This document shows, piece after piece, positions 1 through 14,600 of a DNA stretch of 64,000 nt. The DNA comes from Antedon mediterranea (lineage: Eukaryota > Echinodermata > Crinoidea > Comatulida > Antedonidae), in contig NC_092675.1 in the NCBI RefSeq assembly GCF_964355755.1, forward strand, positions 10,741,312-10,805,311, written 5' to 3'. The notes beneath the pieces were generated by a model. That model searched no databases. It was not told the DNA's origin and worked only from the letters and a program-made list of their open reading frames with translations. Numbering within the stretch: position 1 is the first letter of the stretch; the number at the start of each line of letters is the position of its first letter. The position numbers and the translations under genes are program-made.

Positions 1-1690
1 TAAAGTCAAATAATCTCCAATAAATGGTTATAAACCCATGATTGATTGCAAGTTGAAATGCTATTTATTGATGCTTTCAACCTTCAAGATGCACTTTAAA
101 TTAATTAGGCAGCTAAAATTCATAATTTAAGTAAATATTTATTTCAAGTTTTAAAGTAGTTATTTGAAATTTGGACTTTCTGCCATCAAGAACATGGAGG
201 CAATTTATTCATTATTAAACAAATTACTTTTTACAAGTAAATGTTCAATTCTGTTTAAATAAAGTAGTAATTAACACATTTATAGTTTTAACCTAATCAA
301 TGTTTTATCACGCACAGAAAATTTGGCGTGTAATAGCAAACTGAACATAAATAAAAATCACCCTAACACCCAAATGTACTGAGTAAAAACCCTAATAATC
401 TCTTGCACTCTTGCCAATTTTTATTTCATGTCTTGTTGCATGAAGTGCTAGCACCCTCTATGAGAACATGGCATGATATTGTTGGTGTATAAGTGAACTG
501 TTCCATTTGGGTATAGTGTTTTCTAATAATAACGTTTTAATCATACATTTAAGCAGTTAAGAAACTAATTTTAGGATTTTTTATGATTGATCATACTTCA
601 TAGATTAAAAACCAAGTGTAATTTTTTGTGTATTGCGCACAGCTCGTACAAAGCGTAGAAAAATGATGTTTGCAATTGATTTTTGTTTTTCATACGTTCT
701 GTAGTAAGTAGATTTCATTCATTTTGATTAACTTTTATTGCAAATTAACAACGCACGTTAAACTTTAGAAATCGTGTGCTAAAGAATAGCAAAGAATGCA
801 AATTTGTTAACAAATATACTTATATTTATTCAGTTGCTCCTCAAGATGGCTGGTTACCCTCATTTTTTAAAATGAATTCATATAAAAATGTTGTCTATCT
901 GAAGTCATCATATGGGCAGTTGAATTCAAAAAGTAAGATTTTCATCTATTTCGTAAAAGTTCAACGCGTTTAAAATTGAGCGCATCTCAGTTTTTCAGTA
1001 CCCAAAATTCTTCAATTTATATTAATGAAATTATTTAGATAATTATCTTTAAAAAATAGTTACCTTTATATGTCTATTTGATGATGTCATCGTGTTAATA
1101 ATTGGATTTAAAAGATGGGTCTCGTAATTTCATCTATGCTACGCTGTATATAACATATACGGTACAGTGTATTCTGTAAATACTGTAATATTCTGTCAGC
1201 ACTGTAAACATATTTAATTCATGTCATACTCATAGGATGGCATAATAATTGTCGGCATTCATTTTTTAATGATGTGCATGTTGCGTTTGCGCGGACAACC
1301 AGAATTCGTCAAAGTGACAGGTTCAAATCTAGTTCTTCTTTCTTGCTTTTTTGTGTGTCACGTTTCACGAAAAACGTGTAAACAGAACAAATCGTAACCT
1401 TGTCAACATATGGAAAATTATGTGAAGTTGTGCACCTCCTATTTTTGAATGACGTCAGAATTACGAAACGTGACTAATGCGCGATTTTTGAATTTCGTCT
1501 ATTTAACATAGATTGAAAACCATATAACAATTTAAATTGAAACTTAGCAAAAGTGTAATTTATATCTTAAACTAACTTCTGTGGAAAGTCATGAGCGGAT
1601 AACTAACTCGTCAAAGTGACGAGTTCAAGTCTAGTTAATATTTGATTTAACTTTTTTGCATTTAGTACTATGAATATATTTACATGTGTA
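1..1690. other. Intronic DNA with no recognised gene
   Basis: AT-rich sequence downstream (on the minus strand) of CCDC171 exon 10, presumably intron. Two spots (about 1310-1340 and 1605-1640) share a CGTCAAAGTGAC..GTTCAA.TCTAGTT word that resembles a tRNA B-box, perhaps SINE debris. I could not place another exon here. Confidence 0.4.
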
Positions 1691-1696
1691 TTTGAA

Positions 1697-2470
1697 TTCG
1701 ATCCAACTCGGCCCTAAACCGTCTCGGCCAAAGTCAAGTCGGCCCCTAGTCAAGTCGGCCCCTAGTCAAGTCGGTCCCCTAGCCAAGTTGGTCCCTAGCC
1801 AAGTCGGTCCCCTAGCCAAGTCGGTCCCTAGCCAAGTCGCCCCCTAGTCAAGTCGACCCCAAGTCAGCTCGGCCCGAAGTCAACTCGGACTCAAGTCAAA
1901 TCGACCTCATGTCAACTCGGCCAAAAACTAAGCGGTCAACTCGGCCCCCTTAAAGTATGGAACACAAAAAGCGAAGCGAATTGATAAAAGAATGAAACAA
2001 TTTTAAATACATTATACATTTTTTATAAACATTTTTATTTTACTGTTTATTAATTAATCTAATAATATCTATTTAGGCCTATTAGGTCTATAATATCCAA
2101 GAATATTTCGATTCATTCTGTAAGCATCCTTCTTGTATCAAAATATAGTGCCGGCCTAGCTATACCATATTATTACTGTGAGACTAATATCACAACTAAT
2201 AACAATATATTAATATATATATAAAGGGCCTACCTATCAATGAAATGAAAAACGACCGAGTGTGTTATAATTATATTGAATTTTTTAAAATTTTGTCTAG
2301 GCCTAGGCCTATGTGTAAGCCTAACCTTACTAATTCTGTAATTATAATTATAACTATTTTTGCGTTCCATACTTTAATTGGGCCAAGTTGACTGATTAGT
2401 TTTTGGCTGAGTTGGCTTGAGGCCGAGTTGGCTTGAGGCCGTGATGACGTGAGGCCGAGATGAGTAAATT
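1697..2470. mobile_element. Foldback element A with variable tandem repeats in its arms
   Basis: The left arm starts TTCGATCCAACTCGGCCCTA and runs into a tandem array of roughly 16-bp units (AAGTCGGTCCCTAGCC-type, about 1735-1960). The right arm (2380-2464) holds the inverse motif (GGCCGAGTTGGCTTGA). Inside these, AAAGTATGGAACACAAAAAG on the left is mirrored by the inverse of TTTTTGCGTTCCATACTTTA on the right (around 2358). Element B near 48.9-49.5 kb has the same terminal sequence. No coding capacity. Confidence 0.72.
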
Positions 2471-2595
2471 TGAGAATTCTTAAAATTGGGGTTTGTAAAT
2501 TGAAGGTTTCTAGTGTATGTCGAATTCGGCAAAGTATTCATCATCATATTTTAACTAAATTTCTGAATATAGTATAAATAAAGTGTAAATCATAC

Positions 2596-2661
2596 CTGTT
2601 GAGCTTATTCTTGGTTTCATTTCCCTTTTCTAACTCTTTATCATAAAGTAACTTTATTTCA
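2596..2661 (-). CDS. CCDC171: CCDC171 coding exon 10
   Basis: 66-bp exon between TTTTTACAG and GTATGATTT. Joined in phase 2 to exon 9 it encodes EIKLLYDKELEKGNETKNKL, matching the E..YEREK-type block that follows LEGA..VEK in CCDC171. It is the last exon I can place before the left edge. Confidence 0.75.
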
Positions 2662-5600
2662 CTGTAAAAAATAAAAAACATACTGTCACAACATAAGTTG
2701 AATTTATGTTTATAGAATAGAGGCATTTTATATATTCAGTCTCAAAATTATTATATATTTTACAATTCCTTTCTATAAGTTTGTGCAAATGTATCTATTA
2801 ACTGAGTTACCAGTCTATCCACCTCTCATAAATGATCGCCTTTGTGAAAACGGCGATCCTGGGGCGGATCCAGACATTTTTGAGAGGGGGGGTCCGCCGA
2901 TGAAAAGGGCACATCAGATATTGAGTATTTGAGCCACAGCCCCCCCATGGTGGGGGTTGTGGCGAAGCGAATTTTGTTACAGGACACACTTAGATGGCCG
3001 GAAATGGCACTCTCGCACGCAAAATCCATGATAAATGGCACCTTTCTAGTTCGCCGGAAATGACACTTTGCAGGGATAACGATGCAAAATTAAAAGTTGT
3101 TATTTTTCAACCAATTTAAACATTATCTGTTGGTATTTTGTTTCAATATTCCAATAAAGAAAGAATTACGAAAATCTGACTTGTAGTTTTCGAAAGATAG
3201 GGTCTAAAACATTGCCGAAAATGATCGTTTTTAGCCACGAACGTTGTAAACAAATTGCGCCATTTTTCGCTAAAATAATTACATATAATTACGTTTTATA
3301 GTAATTTCTTTTATATATCAACATTGGAAATATCAATAAAATATGTTATTAAATGTTTATAAAATATATAGAGTTGTTTATTTAACGGAATTCAGGGCCG
3401 TAGCCAGGATCTGTCAAGGGGGGGTTCGCACACTAAGTATTTGGGTCACCCCCACCCCCATACCTACCCCTCCCCCTCCCCCGGGGTGGGGCCTGAGGCG
3501 AAGCAAATGACACCCCTAGATGGCCGGAAAAGACACTCTCATGCAGCATGCTACCAATGAGCAAAACGTTCGTACTTGGACTCGTGGACTATTTAAACGA
3601 TAACATTTGTTGCCGTATGTTAGATGCGCGTGCTCTGTGCGGAGCCGCCGATTGTTTGATCATTTACTCGATATTTTGTTTTGCGTTCAAGTTCAATGCG
3701 AACGTACGTCTAGGAGAAGCCCCGAAAAAAGCACACTGGGTGAAGGCAAATGCAATTCTTATTATAGCTCTATCTATAATATTTATTTACAGCAATTTGT
3801 TGAGGAAATTAAATATGCCAATGTAAATAGGTGATATTGATACATTGAGTACGTATCGGCTGGTGGTCTAGAAAAAAATAATCGGATGCCATAATGTGAA
3901 CTACAGTACATGATACCATAGATATTATAGTGTAAAATATTAATATTCACTATAATCCTCTATGATACATTATACTTCATAGCCACACATAAATACTGAT
4001 GTATGTCGGAAGGCTATATACTTTATGCATGCTGCCTGACTGCCAGTGATCTAAACAATTGGTACGCAGTTGTCTGGCCCGGTGTCCTTTGTACGAATCG
4101 TTCGTCCCCCAGCTCGCTGTGAGGCGCGTCAATATCATGTTACATGCAGGGACCAAACATTTATTTTTCAGGTTAAAATCCGCAATTCATTTGCAACTCT
4201 TTACAGACTATATCGCTCGAAGTACGCTCATACAGGGAAGAAGGTACTGTATGAGTTATTCCGAACGAGTTTACAATTTTTTTAATATACGAACAACTTT
4301 TTGTACTGTGGGGCACGTATTTGGACGATTTTCGTAGATGAGGGTGAGGTATTGGGCATGTCGGGGATGGGGGTTCGCAGTCGGTTAAGGGGGGGTTCGC
4401 TGTAAAGGGGGGGTTCGCCCGAACCATAAAAACCCCCCTGGCTACGGGCCTGGAATTCGTACAAATTCATTGCTCTAAATTTGTGTAGAGTACCGTTCAG
4501 TACAGAGAGATCACGTGACTTCTTGGTACACGCGAGAGAAAACATTCCGCTGTGGGTGATTCGTGTCCACCAATCCAAAATAGCCAGAATCCAAAATCAT
4601 TCAACCGTGAGCTCTGCCGATCCCGGGAAAGCTCAGCTTTGATTGGCTTACGATGACATCATATCACAAAATGGTGGTTTTGTAGTTGAGCCTCACGTAA
4701 TTTTCACAAATATTGTTTCAAAAATGAAATAAATGAACCTTCTTTATGGTATGTGTGATTTTTCTTTAAAAGATTTGAATAATAAAGGCTTCATATCGAG
4801 AAAAAAACATTTTTTTGGCACTTATAATAAATATTTCTCAGAGAAAAAAGCACATGGCTTGTAGAACTATATTATCTTGGCGTAGGAAGACAAACAAATC
4901 CCAGGTCATGAGAGGCTCAACTACAAAAACTAGGTTGAATAGTATAGTGTAAGGACCGTTCGATGATTTTTTAGTAAACAATCTACCGCGTATGGTCGTA
5001 CGCGGTAGATAGTACGATATTTTAACTACATTTTTTACATGTTTGGTTGGATGTAATGGAAATAAAAAATAGTTGATCTGATGGAATGATATGTAAATAA
5101 ACAAATACTCAAAAGAATTATGTTTACAGTTCAATTATTTCAGAATAATAATACATAAAAATGTGTTTACCAATGGACAAATAATCGCGTCAATGACAGA
5201 GTGCGCATGGTAACGTACGCGGAGCAGGGGTGGCGCCAGGATCTTCCCGACGCGGGGGCTACATTCGCCGACGAGGGGGCTATGCGAGCGAAGCGAGCAT
5301 CACTAGGCTGGGAGCCAGGGGGGCCGCCAATGGCCCCCGGCGAGGCCCCTGGAAGCAACGCGTTCTAGCGTCATTTGAGGTCATTTTAATCAGATTTAGG
5401 GTAGCCATTTTTTCCATTTTTTATAATGCATAAATAAAATACTGCGTGCAAAAAAATTTCAATCCATATTTTTCAATTTAAAAAATAAAAGTTCAAAGAA
5501 AATTTAGAAAAATAGAGTTGGAGGTTCCGGAAATTGGACTTAATATACTTCAAAACATGAAACAAAATATATCATGGTTGTGACTGAGCTAAGAAATGTT

Positions 5601-8600
5601 TGAAAAATAGAGATGTTAGGTCCCGGAAAATGCACTTCTTGTACTTCGAAATATGACCAGCTTTATTGTTGGGGCTGAGCTAAGAAACTGTTTAAAACTA
5701 GAGCTGCAGGTCTTCAAAAAATTGCATTTTATACCTTGGAAACATCAGGCCTAGAGGCTTAAAAAACGCAAGCGTAGACCTTTTTCAGTCGGGGAAATAA
5801 GTTTATTCCTCCCAAGTGTATGCGTGCGTACTATCTGGACTTCCGAGTGGTGAGAAATTCATGACATACAGGACATTGAAAATGTAATAACTTAGCTATA
5901 ATAAGATGTTGGCATGGAGTAAAGAATGATGTTGGCTAAGCGAAAATGGCATGTTTTTTTGTTTAGTAATGGATGAAAAATTTATTTTAGGTGCCCCACG
6001 GTACAGAAGGTTACTTGTAAATTAAAAAATTGGTGAACATACGAACAATTAACATAATTTCGTTTTTGCTGTAGTGTAGCGTACGTCGACGCAGTACACG
6101 ACGTAACCGTCAGTAAACTTCGCCTGGAAAATAACTACAGTACACATTTTGGTCCCTGGATGGAACATGATATCACGCGTCTCGACCCCCAACGTTGAAC
6201 GATTCGTACAAAGGGATATCGCCAGACAAGTGCGAACCTAGCTATTGTTTAGTAGTAAGTTAGGTCGCTGGCAATAATGAATGCATATAAAGTGCATAAT
6301 ATCACTCTGACGTACTCTCACGGTCAATGAAACGTCGCGGTTTTCTAGGCGCTGAAGCTAGCTACGAAGTGAACGCGAACGCTTTTTACTGTATATTATA
6401 TTCCCCGACAAAAAGTACCCGTGTTCCCTTCGGTAACCGTCGGTAAACTTCGCCTGGAAAATAACTACATTACACATTTTGGTCCCTGTATGGAACTTGA
6501 TATCACGCGTCTCGACCCAACGTTGAACGATTCGTACAAAGGGATACCGCCAGACAAGTGCGTACCTAGCTAATGTTTAGTAAGTTAGATCGCTGGCAAT
6601 AAATGAATGCATAAAAGTGCATAATAGCCCTCTGACGTACTCTCACGGTCAATGGAACGTCGTGGTTTTCTAGGCGCTGAAGCATGAAGTGAACGCGAAC
6701 GTTTTTTACTGTATATTATATTCCCCGACAAAAAGTACCCGTGTTCCCCGACGGAGGGGCTAGAGCCCGTGGACCCCCCCTCTGGATCCGTCCCAGGATC
6801 TCATAAGCAACCATCTTGTAATAGGATAGTAATTGTTGTTCACGATTGTTTTGGGGTCTAACCTCAATTCCTTGGATACCATTTCCATCTTTGTACTGTC
6901 CTTAATGTGTGCAGACTTTTCAACATCAAATGCACCTTCAAGGTCACGAACTCGCAACTAATGAATATAACATAATTATTATTAGCATTACTTATTGTTT
7001 TTTGTTTACTTATATGAAACAAATAATACATGAATTGCTAACAAATTTCGTAATCTTAATAACTGTTTATTTGACTCATGCCTAAACTATAAATCCTATC
7101 AGTATACAAATTTTGAGATTTGGACCCATAATTCTGAAATACAAGTAGAGTCACCAGGAAAAGTGGAAAAAAGGATTAAATCCTTATCTGTTTAATTTAT
7201 CTTGGTGAACAGGATAGTGTGATATAAACTCATTCTGCCTCAACACAAATTCAGTATATTCACTTCACATTATTAAGTTAATTGCTATAGTCTTGTATTT
7301 TTAAAGAATTATTATAGATTTTAATTTTGTGCAAAAAAATCCGTAAAGTAGTTCCAAAGTTAGGATAAAATATCTCATTTTCTGGAATATCCTTGTGGCT
7401 ATTCTAATTATTACACACACACCCCACTATACAATTGCGTGTTTGCTATTCCAAACTTGCTGGCTAGTCTAAAGATAAGTACAGTTGGTAGGTATTCTCA
7501 ATGTGTACAAATAAGTAATTGATAACTCCTTACTGTTGGAAGTTTATGGCTTCTTTTGATTAATACAATAAAGTAAAATTTTAAAATGAAAAACAAATTT
7601 TAAATGAATGCTTTTTGTAATTAGTTACCTAAAGTAACTTTATTAAACTTGCTAATGTTTAAGTTAGACAATAGAATAACCGAATCCAATAAACATAAAA
7701 GGAAATGAACTACAGACATATTGTTAATTTTCGACTCTTATAAAAAGTCGAAAGAACAATAGTCTATTGGGTGAAAAACCGTCATACAGGATATAATAGT
7801 ATGTGTAAAGAAAGGGTGAAACAACATTTGTTAACATGTTTAAGACAAGCTTGACCTAACCCAAAAATAATCAATTAAAATCATAAATAATCAACCTAGC
7901 TCTAAATAAACTGAACTTAAATACTAGTAATCTCTTCCATTCAGTAAAATCGTGTGTAACGACACACAATGTCAAATTAAACAGTGTAGTTTCAAAAAGA
8001 ATTAATTTTAATCTTATACTAATACTAAATTAGTTAGATCATTATAACGGAAATTTTTATTTTTAACTTATATTTTAATCGAAGAAAATGAATTTTTTTA
8101 AATGGCCAACATTTTAATACAAAGCAAAATTGAGGTATCAACAGGGATTTCTTGTCTGAAGTACATGTGTTTAGACACAAAGATCAAATACTGTGGAAAA
8201 AAATTTACAATATATTTAAAAAGCTAGAAAACAGCAGTAGCTCGTTCAAAGAACTCCTGTTAGGAAGTAAATGTCAATGAAAAAATCAATTGTATTCAAT
8301 AGCTGTGTACGTCATATACATAATTAAAATTAAAACTGAACTTAAAAAACCTGTATGCCAGAATCCCTGGATTCAGTTTAAATATATTTTAAAAGATATG
8401 AATACACTAGGCATGTTGTAACCTATAAGTGGCATCCATATTTGTATTTTAAAATGTACAGTATTATATCATGTACAAAATGAAATGTAGATTTTTATGG
8501 TTTTTGTATGCATATAATCAAAACACTATTGTTATAATATTATGTATCTGATGTCCTGTGGTTAGATAAAGGATGTTTCAGACTAGGTCTGCTTAATTTA

Positions 8601-11600
8601 TGAGCCAATCAGAATAGTATAATTTTGGTGGGAAACTTTTGGAGGCAACATTTGATCCTCCTCAGAAGCCCCTAATTTGAATGTCCGAGGGAATGATATT
8701 ATGTTCGAGGGAATATATATTTCCCGAAGTGCCAGCTGAGGGAAATATATAATTCCCGAGAACTTAATATCATTCCCGAGGGGATGTCTAATCTTATATT
8801 TTACCGATATAAAAGGCGATATCTGTTATATTACATAGCCAACAAAAAGTAGAATATCTGCTGGGCCTCCTTTTTGTATTGTATGTAAACAAGCTGCCCA
8901 GACACCTTACCTTTCGAAGAATAATATACAGATAATTACTAATTAATGGCAATAAAATATTCACTAGCCTAGGTCGTTTAAATAATAACAGAAGAATTTC
9001 TATCAATAAGCCCACATTAATAATAATAATATTATTATCAGGTAGGCCGAATAAATAATAATTCGTTTTCTTCGATCAAGCCGAATCACCGGATGTTCAG
9101 TGCGTCGCGAGCGTATCGGTTACTACTGTGAGTATTAACCAATCACAAACGGTCTTTCATCACATCTAGGGAGGACTAATAACAAATGAGGGCGCTATGT
9201 ATGCATAGTTTAAATAGTTTAGTTGAGTAATTTCTTCAAGCAAGTTCCGTGGCGCAGCGCATGTAGCGTTGTCTTGTGTGGAGACCCAGTAGATGACTTT
9301 TGTTTATTTATCGGCAAACGCGAGTGTTGCCACACGAAAATTACACAGTCAATATCATCGTACTCGAGAATTTATGATTAATGACAGGGACACGATAATT
9401 ACGCAAAAATTACTCAGTCAATATCATCGTTCTCGAGGATATATACGATTTACGATCCTCGCAGCGGTAGTCATGTGATGCAGTTTCAACCAATCACGTT
9501 CACGTATTTACATAGGCTATGTAATATAAGATGATAGTAGAAAGATGTATAAAGAAAGGTCTAGTCTGATAGAAAGTTGTATTAATTCTGAGTTACAAGA
9601 AATAAAAGTTTAGTTAAATACAGTATACTTTTTGTATGTGGAATCATTTTGGCAGTCAGTGTACGGTCTCGTGGATTTAATACGCCTGAGAAAGCATACG
9701 CTCGGAACAGACTATATAAAACCCACTACAACTATATGTATAAAGAGTAAAAAGCAGAAAATAACAAAAAAAGTAGAAAACGGAAATTTAATGTACGAAA
9801 ATGAAATGTGAACGAAATATGTATGAAATATTGAATGAATAAAGGTGGTGTTTAACCAAAAAAGAGAGAAAAAAAAAAAGATTGTGTATCTACTTTAAAA
9901 GTTTAGATCTGTTTTTATGCACATTTTATATAAAATTGGTGGCCATTTTGAAAAATTTTCAATACAAGGCAAAAAATTAAGTGTCAACAGGGCTTAGAGT
10001 GATCAGAAGGGATTAATTAGGATATCTGGCTATGTTGACAGCCTCTAAACATTCCCAACTACAAACTTGATTTCTAGGTATCTTTTCAGATTTTTTTCCT
10101 AGACTAGTTGGGATCTAATTAATAATGCAATAAAAGGGACAATTTCTGTCAAAAATGTTACATTTGCTGCATGTCAAAATAGGATGCTTATGAATCATTA
10201 CAAAAGCAAGGTTTACCTGTACAATCTCAGAATTGAACTTTGATTCCAAATGTGCTGCCCTCTCCGTTTCAATACTTTCTTCCAACAACTTTACTTTTGA
10301 ATAAGCCTCCTGAAATTAACAAAACAGTAAGTTGCAAGTTTACATAAAAAAGAAGACAATCGCTACAGACTTCGGGCAAGTGTAGTCTATTAAGAACAAT
10401 TAGCAATTCACAAAACAAAAGCTTGCGCATATACGGTTGTTTTTTTCAATTTTAAACATTATACTAAGCTAAGGCGTCATCTACAAATTATTTCAGACCA
10501 CAGAGACGCGTCTGGAAATCCAGGTACACTTAATGACTGTTTTATCGTCGTCAGACGGCAGCCACCCTCTCGTAAAAAACATGCGAGAGGTTGCGGTCAG
10601 AGAGTATCGCGTTTCATGCCATGTGACCAAAAAGACTAGGTCTGTATTTATTACGGTCTTCTGTCGGCAGTCTTTTTGAGCGACCGACTGGAAACGTTCT
10701 GATACTATTAGAATGAATTGTTTACGATCTTTTTTTCTCGGCATTGTTCTGGATGGACTGGACGTTCGCTATATTATATTTATTAGTTGGCCTGTTCGTT
10801 GAGGTTCACCTGTGTTGGATCGTGTCTCTACGTTTACATCGTGGGAAATTTATATTTATATTCGCCGTTGAGTAGGTAAACACGCACGAAGGAAACGATT
10901 ACGATTAAAAAATATTATATATTTTACAACTTGGTCCTCTGCCAGTTAAATTTAACACATTAATTTCACACCTTCACTAAGAACATCGTAGGGTTGTTTT
11001 TAGGTTACAAAGTTCAGAACGTAGCTCATTGAAAGTTGTTTATTGAGGTTACGAAGCCAAACAATGGAACCTACGAAGCCAACAACGTAGCCTACGAAGC
11101 TACTTCGTAGGTAAAGTTGCAGTATTTTCTTTCTGAACTGTAGGTCAATAGTTTGAGTGATTCCATGTTCCAAAAGTTAACTTTAACGTTTTTGCATGTG
11201 GTAAATTCACTCTTTAGCACAAAAAAAATAAAATCGCAAAAATAAAAGGTCGCGAATAAATAGAAACAAAAATTTGCTCTTTACAGTATACTCTGTCGGC
11301 GGTAAAAGGGTATACCTGTACTGATTTGTTTGTCTTATTGCCTGTTGTAAATAATAATTTAATATCACGCTCTCAATGAATTCACTTGTATGTAGCGCGT
11401 TTAACACCAGTACACAGTATAACAATGTGCAGTCAGCCGTATATAGGGGCGGGGCCATAGTCGAACATGCATATTGGCATCTAGACGCAGCCAAATCAGA
11501 CGGGTTTTGAGACGCGTTTTTGGGTAAACAATAGAAAACGCATCTGGACGCTGATTTGTGGTCTGAAATAATTTGTAGATGACGCCTAAAGGTGCTACTG

Positions 11601-14600
11601 CAGTATCACTGGGCAAAACATACGATGCACACAATTCATCTGCTATCTGCTTAACAATTGAATCTATGCAATAAAACTGTACCTGTATTTCTTGCTTGAG
11701 TGTTTGTTCTCTTTCTGTCATATATTTTATGTCTTTAAGTTGGCATCTGACTGTTTCTGTTTGTATGTTCCTCTCCATTTCTAGCTGCTCAATCTTCTCT
11801 TGTGCATCTTCATAAATACTGTAAAATAGTTGTATTAATTAATACAGATACTGATTTAACTGAAATTAGAATTATGTCAAATTCTTTAAATTGAAATTGG
11901 TAAAACCCAATTTAAGAAACAGGATTTTAAAAAAATTCAAGCTTAGTAATAACGAGCTAATACCGTACTTTAATTACTTTAACCAAAGATCGTGCAAGAA
12001 AATGACGAACCAAAAAAAATTGTTCCATACTGCAGAAGCTGTTTGCATACAAGAACTGGTTCACAAAATATCCCCTGTGTTTTAGAGGGATTAACACCTA
12101 TCTGATATGACAGTGATTCATTTACTATTGGTCATCCTTGGCCATATCGATGCCACAAAGTGACATTAATGTGGCTACAGACACTATGCGCATGAAATGG
12201 ATTTTGTGTTTTCAAGAAGTGACACTAATGTTTAGACTTAACATATTAGTAGGGATACCGAAAGCGGACTCCATTTTTATCACCACGATTAAAAAGCGAG
12301 CACATCACTATGCGCGCAATGTCATTGACGCAGTGTTTTATACATTGGTAAACTTTTTTTAGGCCATTATTCTGAAAATAAATTAATTATGAAAATATTC
12401 TTTTTAAGTGAATATTTATTTACCTATTATTCTATAAGATCAAGTAATTTTTATTATTATATTTAACTAAAAATGTAAATATAGTCGTTAAAAGATCGTT
12501 ATTGTCTAGCGCGTATAGCTTTTGTTTACTATGAAACCATCGAACGGCTCAAAGACCTACCATTTCATTTCATTTAGTTGAGCCTCTTATGACCTTAAAA
12601 TGATTTTTCTTCCTACACAAAGATAATATACTGTAGTTCCACATACACATGTTTGTTACTAAGAAAAATATTAATTTTAAAGGCTAAAAAAACAGTTTTA
12701 TTCTGATATGAGGCCTAGTAACAACCCACAATATACCAAATATCCGTTCAACGTAGGCTCAACTACAAAAATGCCATTTTGTGGTATGATTTTATTGTAA
12801 GCCAATCAAACCTCCGCTTTCGACCGCTCCGCAGGGCTCATGGTTGAACGATTTTGGATTCTCCCTATATTTCGAAAAACTATATATTTTCATAATTCTT
12901 TCTTTATTATAATATTGATACAGGCAATGTATTAATTTGAAAAATATTAACTTTTAATATTACATCATTATCCCTAATATTAGTTCATTAATTAAACAAG
13001 ATTACAATAAATTACACCTTTTAATAGCTGAATTGTCTAGCTTTACAGGCATGTAAATAAAAAAATATAAATGAAAATTTCTTTAAGCTAAAATTATGTG
13101 TTTTATGAAGATCGCATGGTTATGTCAAAGCGGTTAGTGCCTCTTTGTGGTGTCGCTGACAATATGTGCCTTAAGACATAAAATAAAACAAAATAAATAA
13201 ATGAAAGTTTACCCCTCTTGCTCTTGAAACACTTGGTCAAGCTGATCTTTTTCTGTTTTCATTACATCAAGCTGTGCTGTAAGGGTAGCTATTACTTTTT
13301 CCTGATTGAAACATAAATGTGATAAATACTGTAAGCATAGACCAAGTGAAATTGTAGCTTTAACCATCGTTTTCCTGTCTTATTGGTTCTAAAAGCTCTT
13401 GTTTTAAAGCTCAGGTACAGGCATGAATTTTAAATATAATATCTGGTTAATTGCACATAAATCAAATATTTGTAACAGAAATCAAGACGAAAAAAACATG
13501 AATTTCCCTTAATATGGTCAAATACAAAATTTGACAATATTCTGCCATAAAAACCAGGAAGACTTTTTTTCAGTAGTTAGGTAGTTAACCTAATGTAATA
13601 ACATGTCTGGTGACTCCCTAGAAGGTGAAAAAAGATGGTGGATATACGGTGGATAATTTTTGCTATAGCATGAAAACAAAAATCTGAAGTTGAATAAAAA
13701 TACCAAAAATGTAAAATTCAAGTTATATTACCTATATTTAGTCATCCGATAACATTTTTTACCACACCGTTTAGTTTTCATAGCTTTTTAAAATACCTCT
13801 CTATTTACACAATTTGTGTACAAAAGAATAGAGATTTTACTGTGTAATTTGAACTATCCCCCCACTGATAAGAAAGTGCTTATTTTCAACAACCTCGTGT
13901 AACATAAATAAAATTCCCAAAATTATGAAACATAGGGGAAACTATAGATCGATGATTATTGGAATGTATGATCAATAGAAATTTTTTGCCCGCACCTGGC
14001 CTTTAAAGCAATGAATAACAGGGATATTCAGTGTTGTTTCTCCAGTTGACAATATCTCCATGATGAAACAAAAGCCAGAAGACTGGCTCATACAGTTTAC
14101 CTTTTCCATTATGATGTCTTTGTACTTCTCTTCAGCACTTTCAAAGTTTGATGTTGATTTTTTCAATTTATTTTCAAGATCCTTAATGTAGTTTTGAAAA
14201 TCATGTATTTTTTCTAAACAAAAAAGACAATTGCTGAAATTAGGTAATCTTTAATTCATTAATAAGGTGGGTGTAAATATATGGTAAAATCATGTCTGAT
14301 CTAAATATTTACAATAAAAAATCACAATTTCCCCACGGAAAAACCTTATCCGTGATGCTTAAAAATATCCACCACAACCAATCTAAAAATAGATTAATAA
14401 CAGGTACTTTCTAGAGTTGAGGAATGCATATTGCATGAGACTCGTGACATGACCACTATGACGATGCAAGCCAAGAAACAAAAGAATAAATAACGTTAAA
14501 ATAATGTTTTGTTGCTGAAATGTCTATTTTTCGATCTCTAGTTTTAAATAGATGTTGGCTGAATCGTCCATTCTTGTAAAATGTGTATTAAAAAATAAAT

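Noticed and set aside
3548-3826. 92-codon frame with a hydrophobic C terminus
   Set aside because: Lies wholly inside a hAT-like non-autonomous element, has no recognisable homologue, and overlaps another open frame.
9244-9295. tRNA-like start (TGGCGCAGCGCATGTAGCG)
   Set aside because: Only an A-box resemblance; no B-box at the right distance and no T-run.
11401-11778. 125-codon minus-strand ORF as a gene of its own
   Set aside because: Its N-terminal part is CCDC171 exon 7 and the remainder is read-through past a good donor into intron and a transposon.
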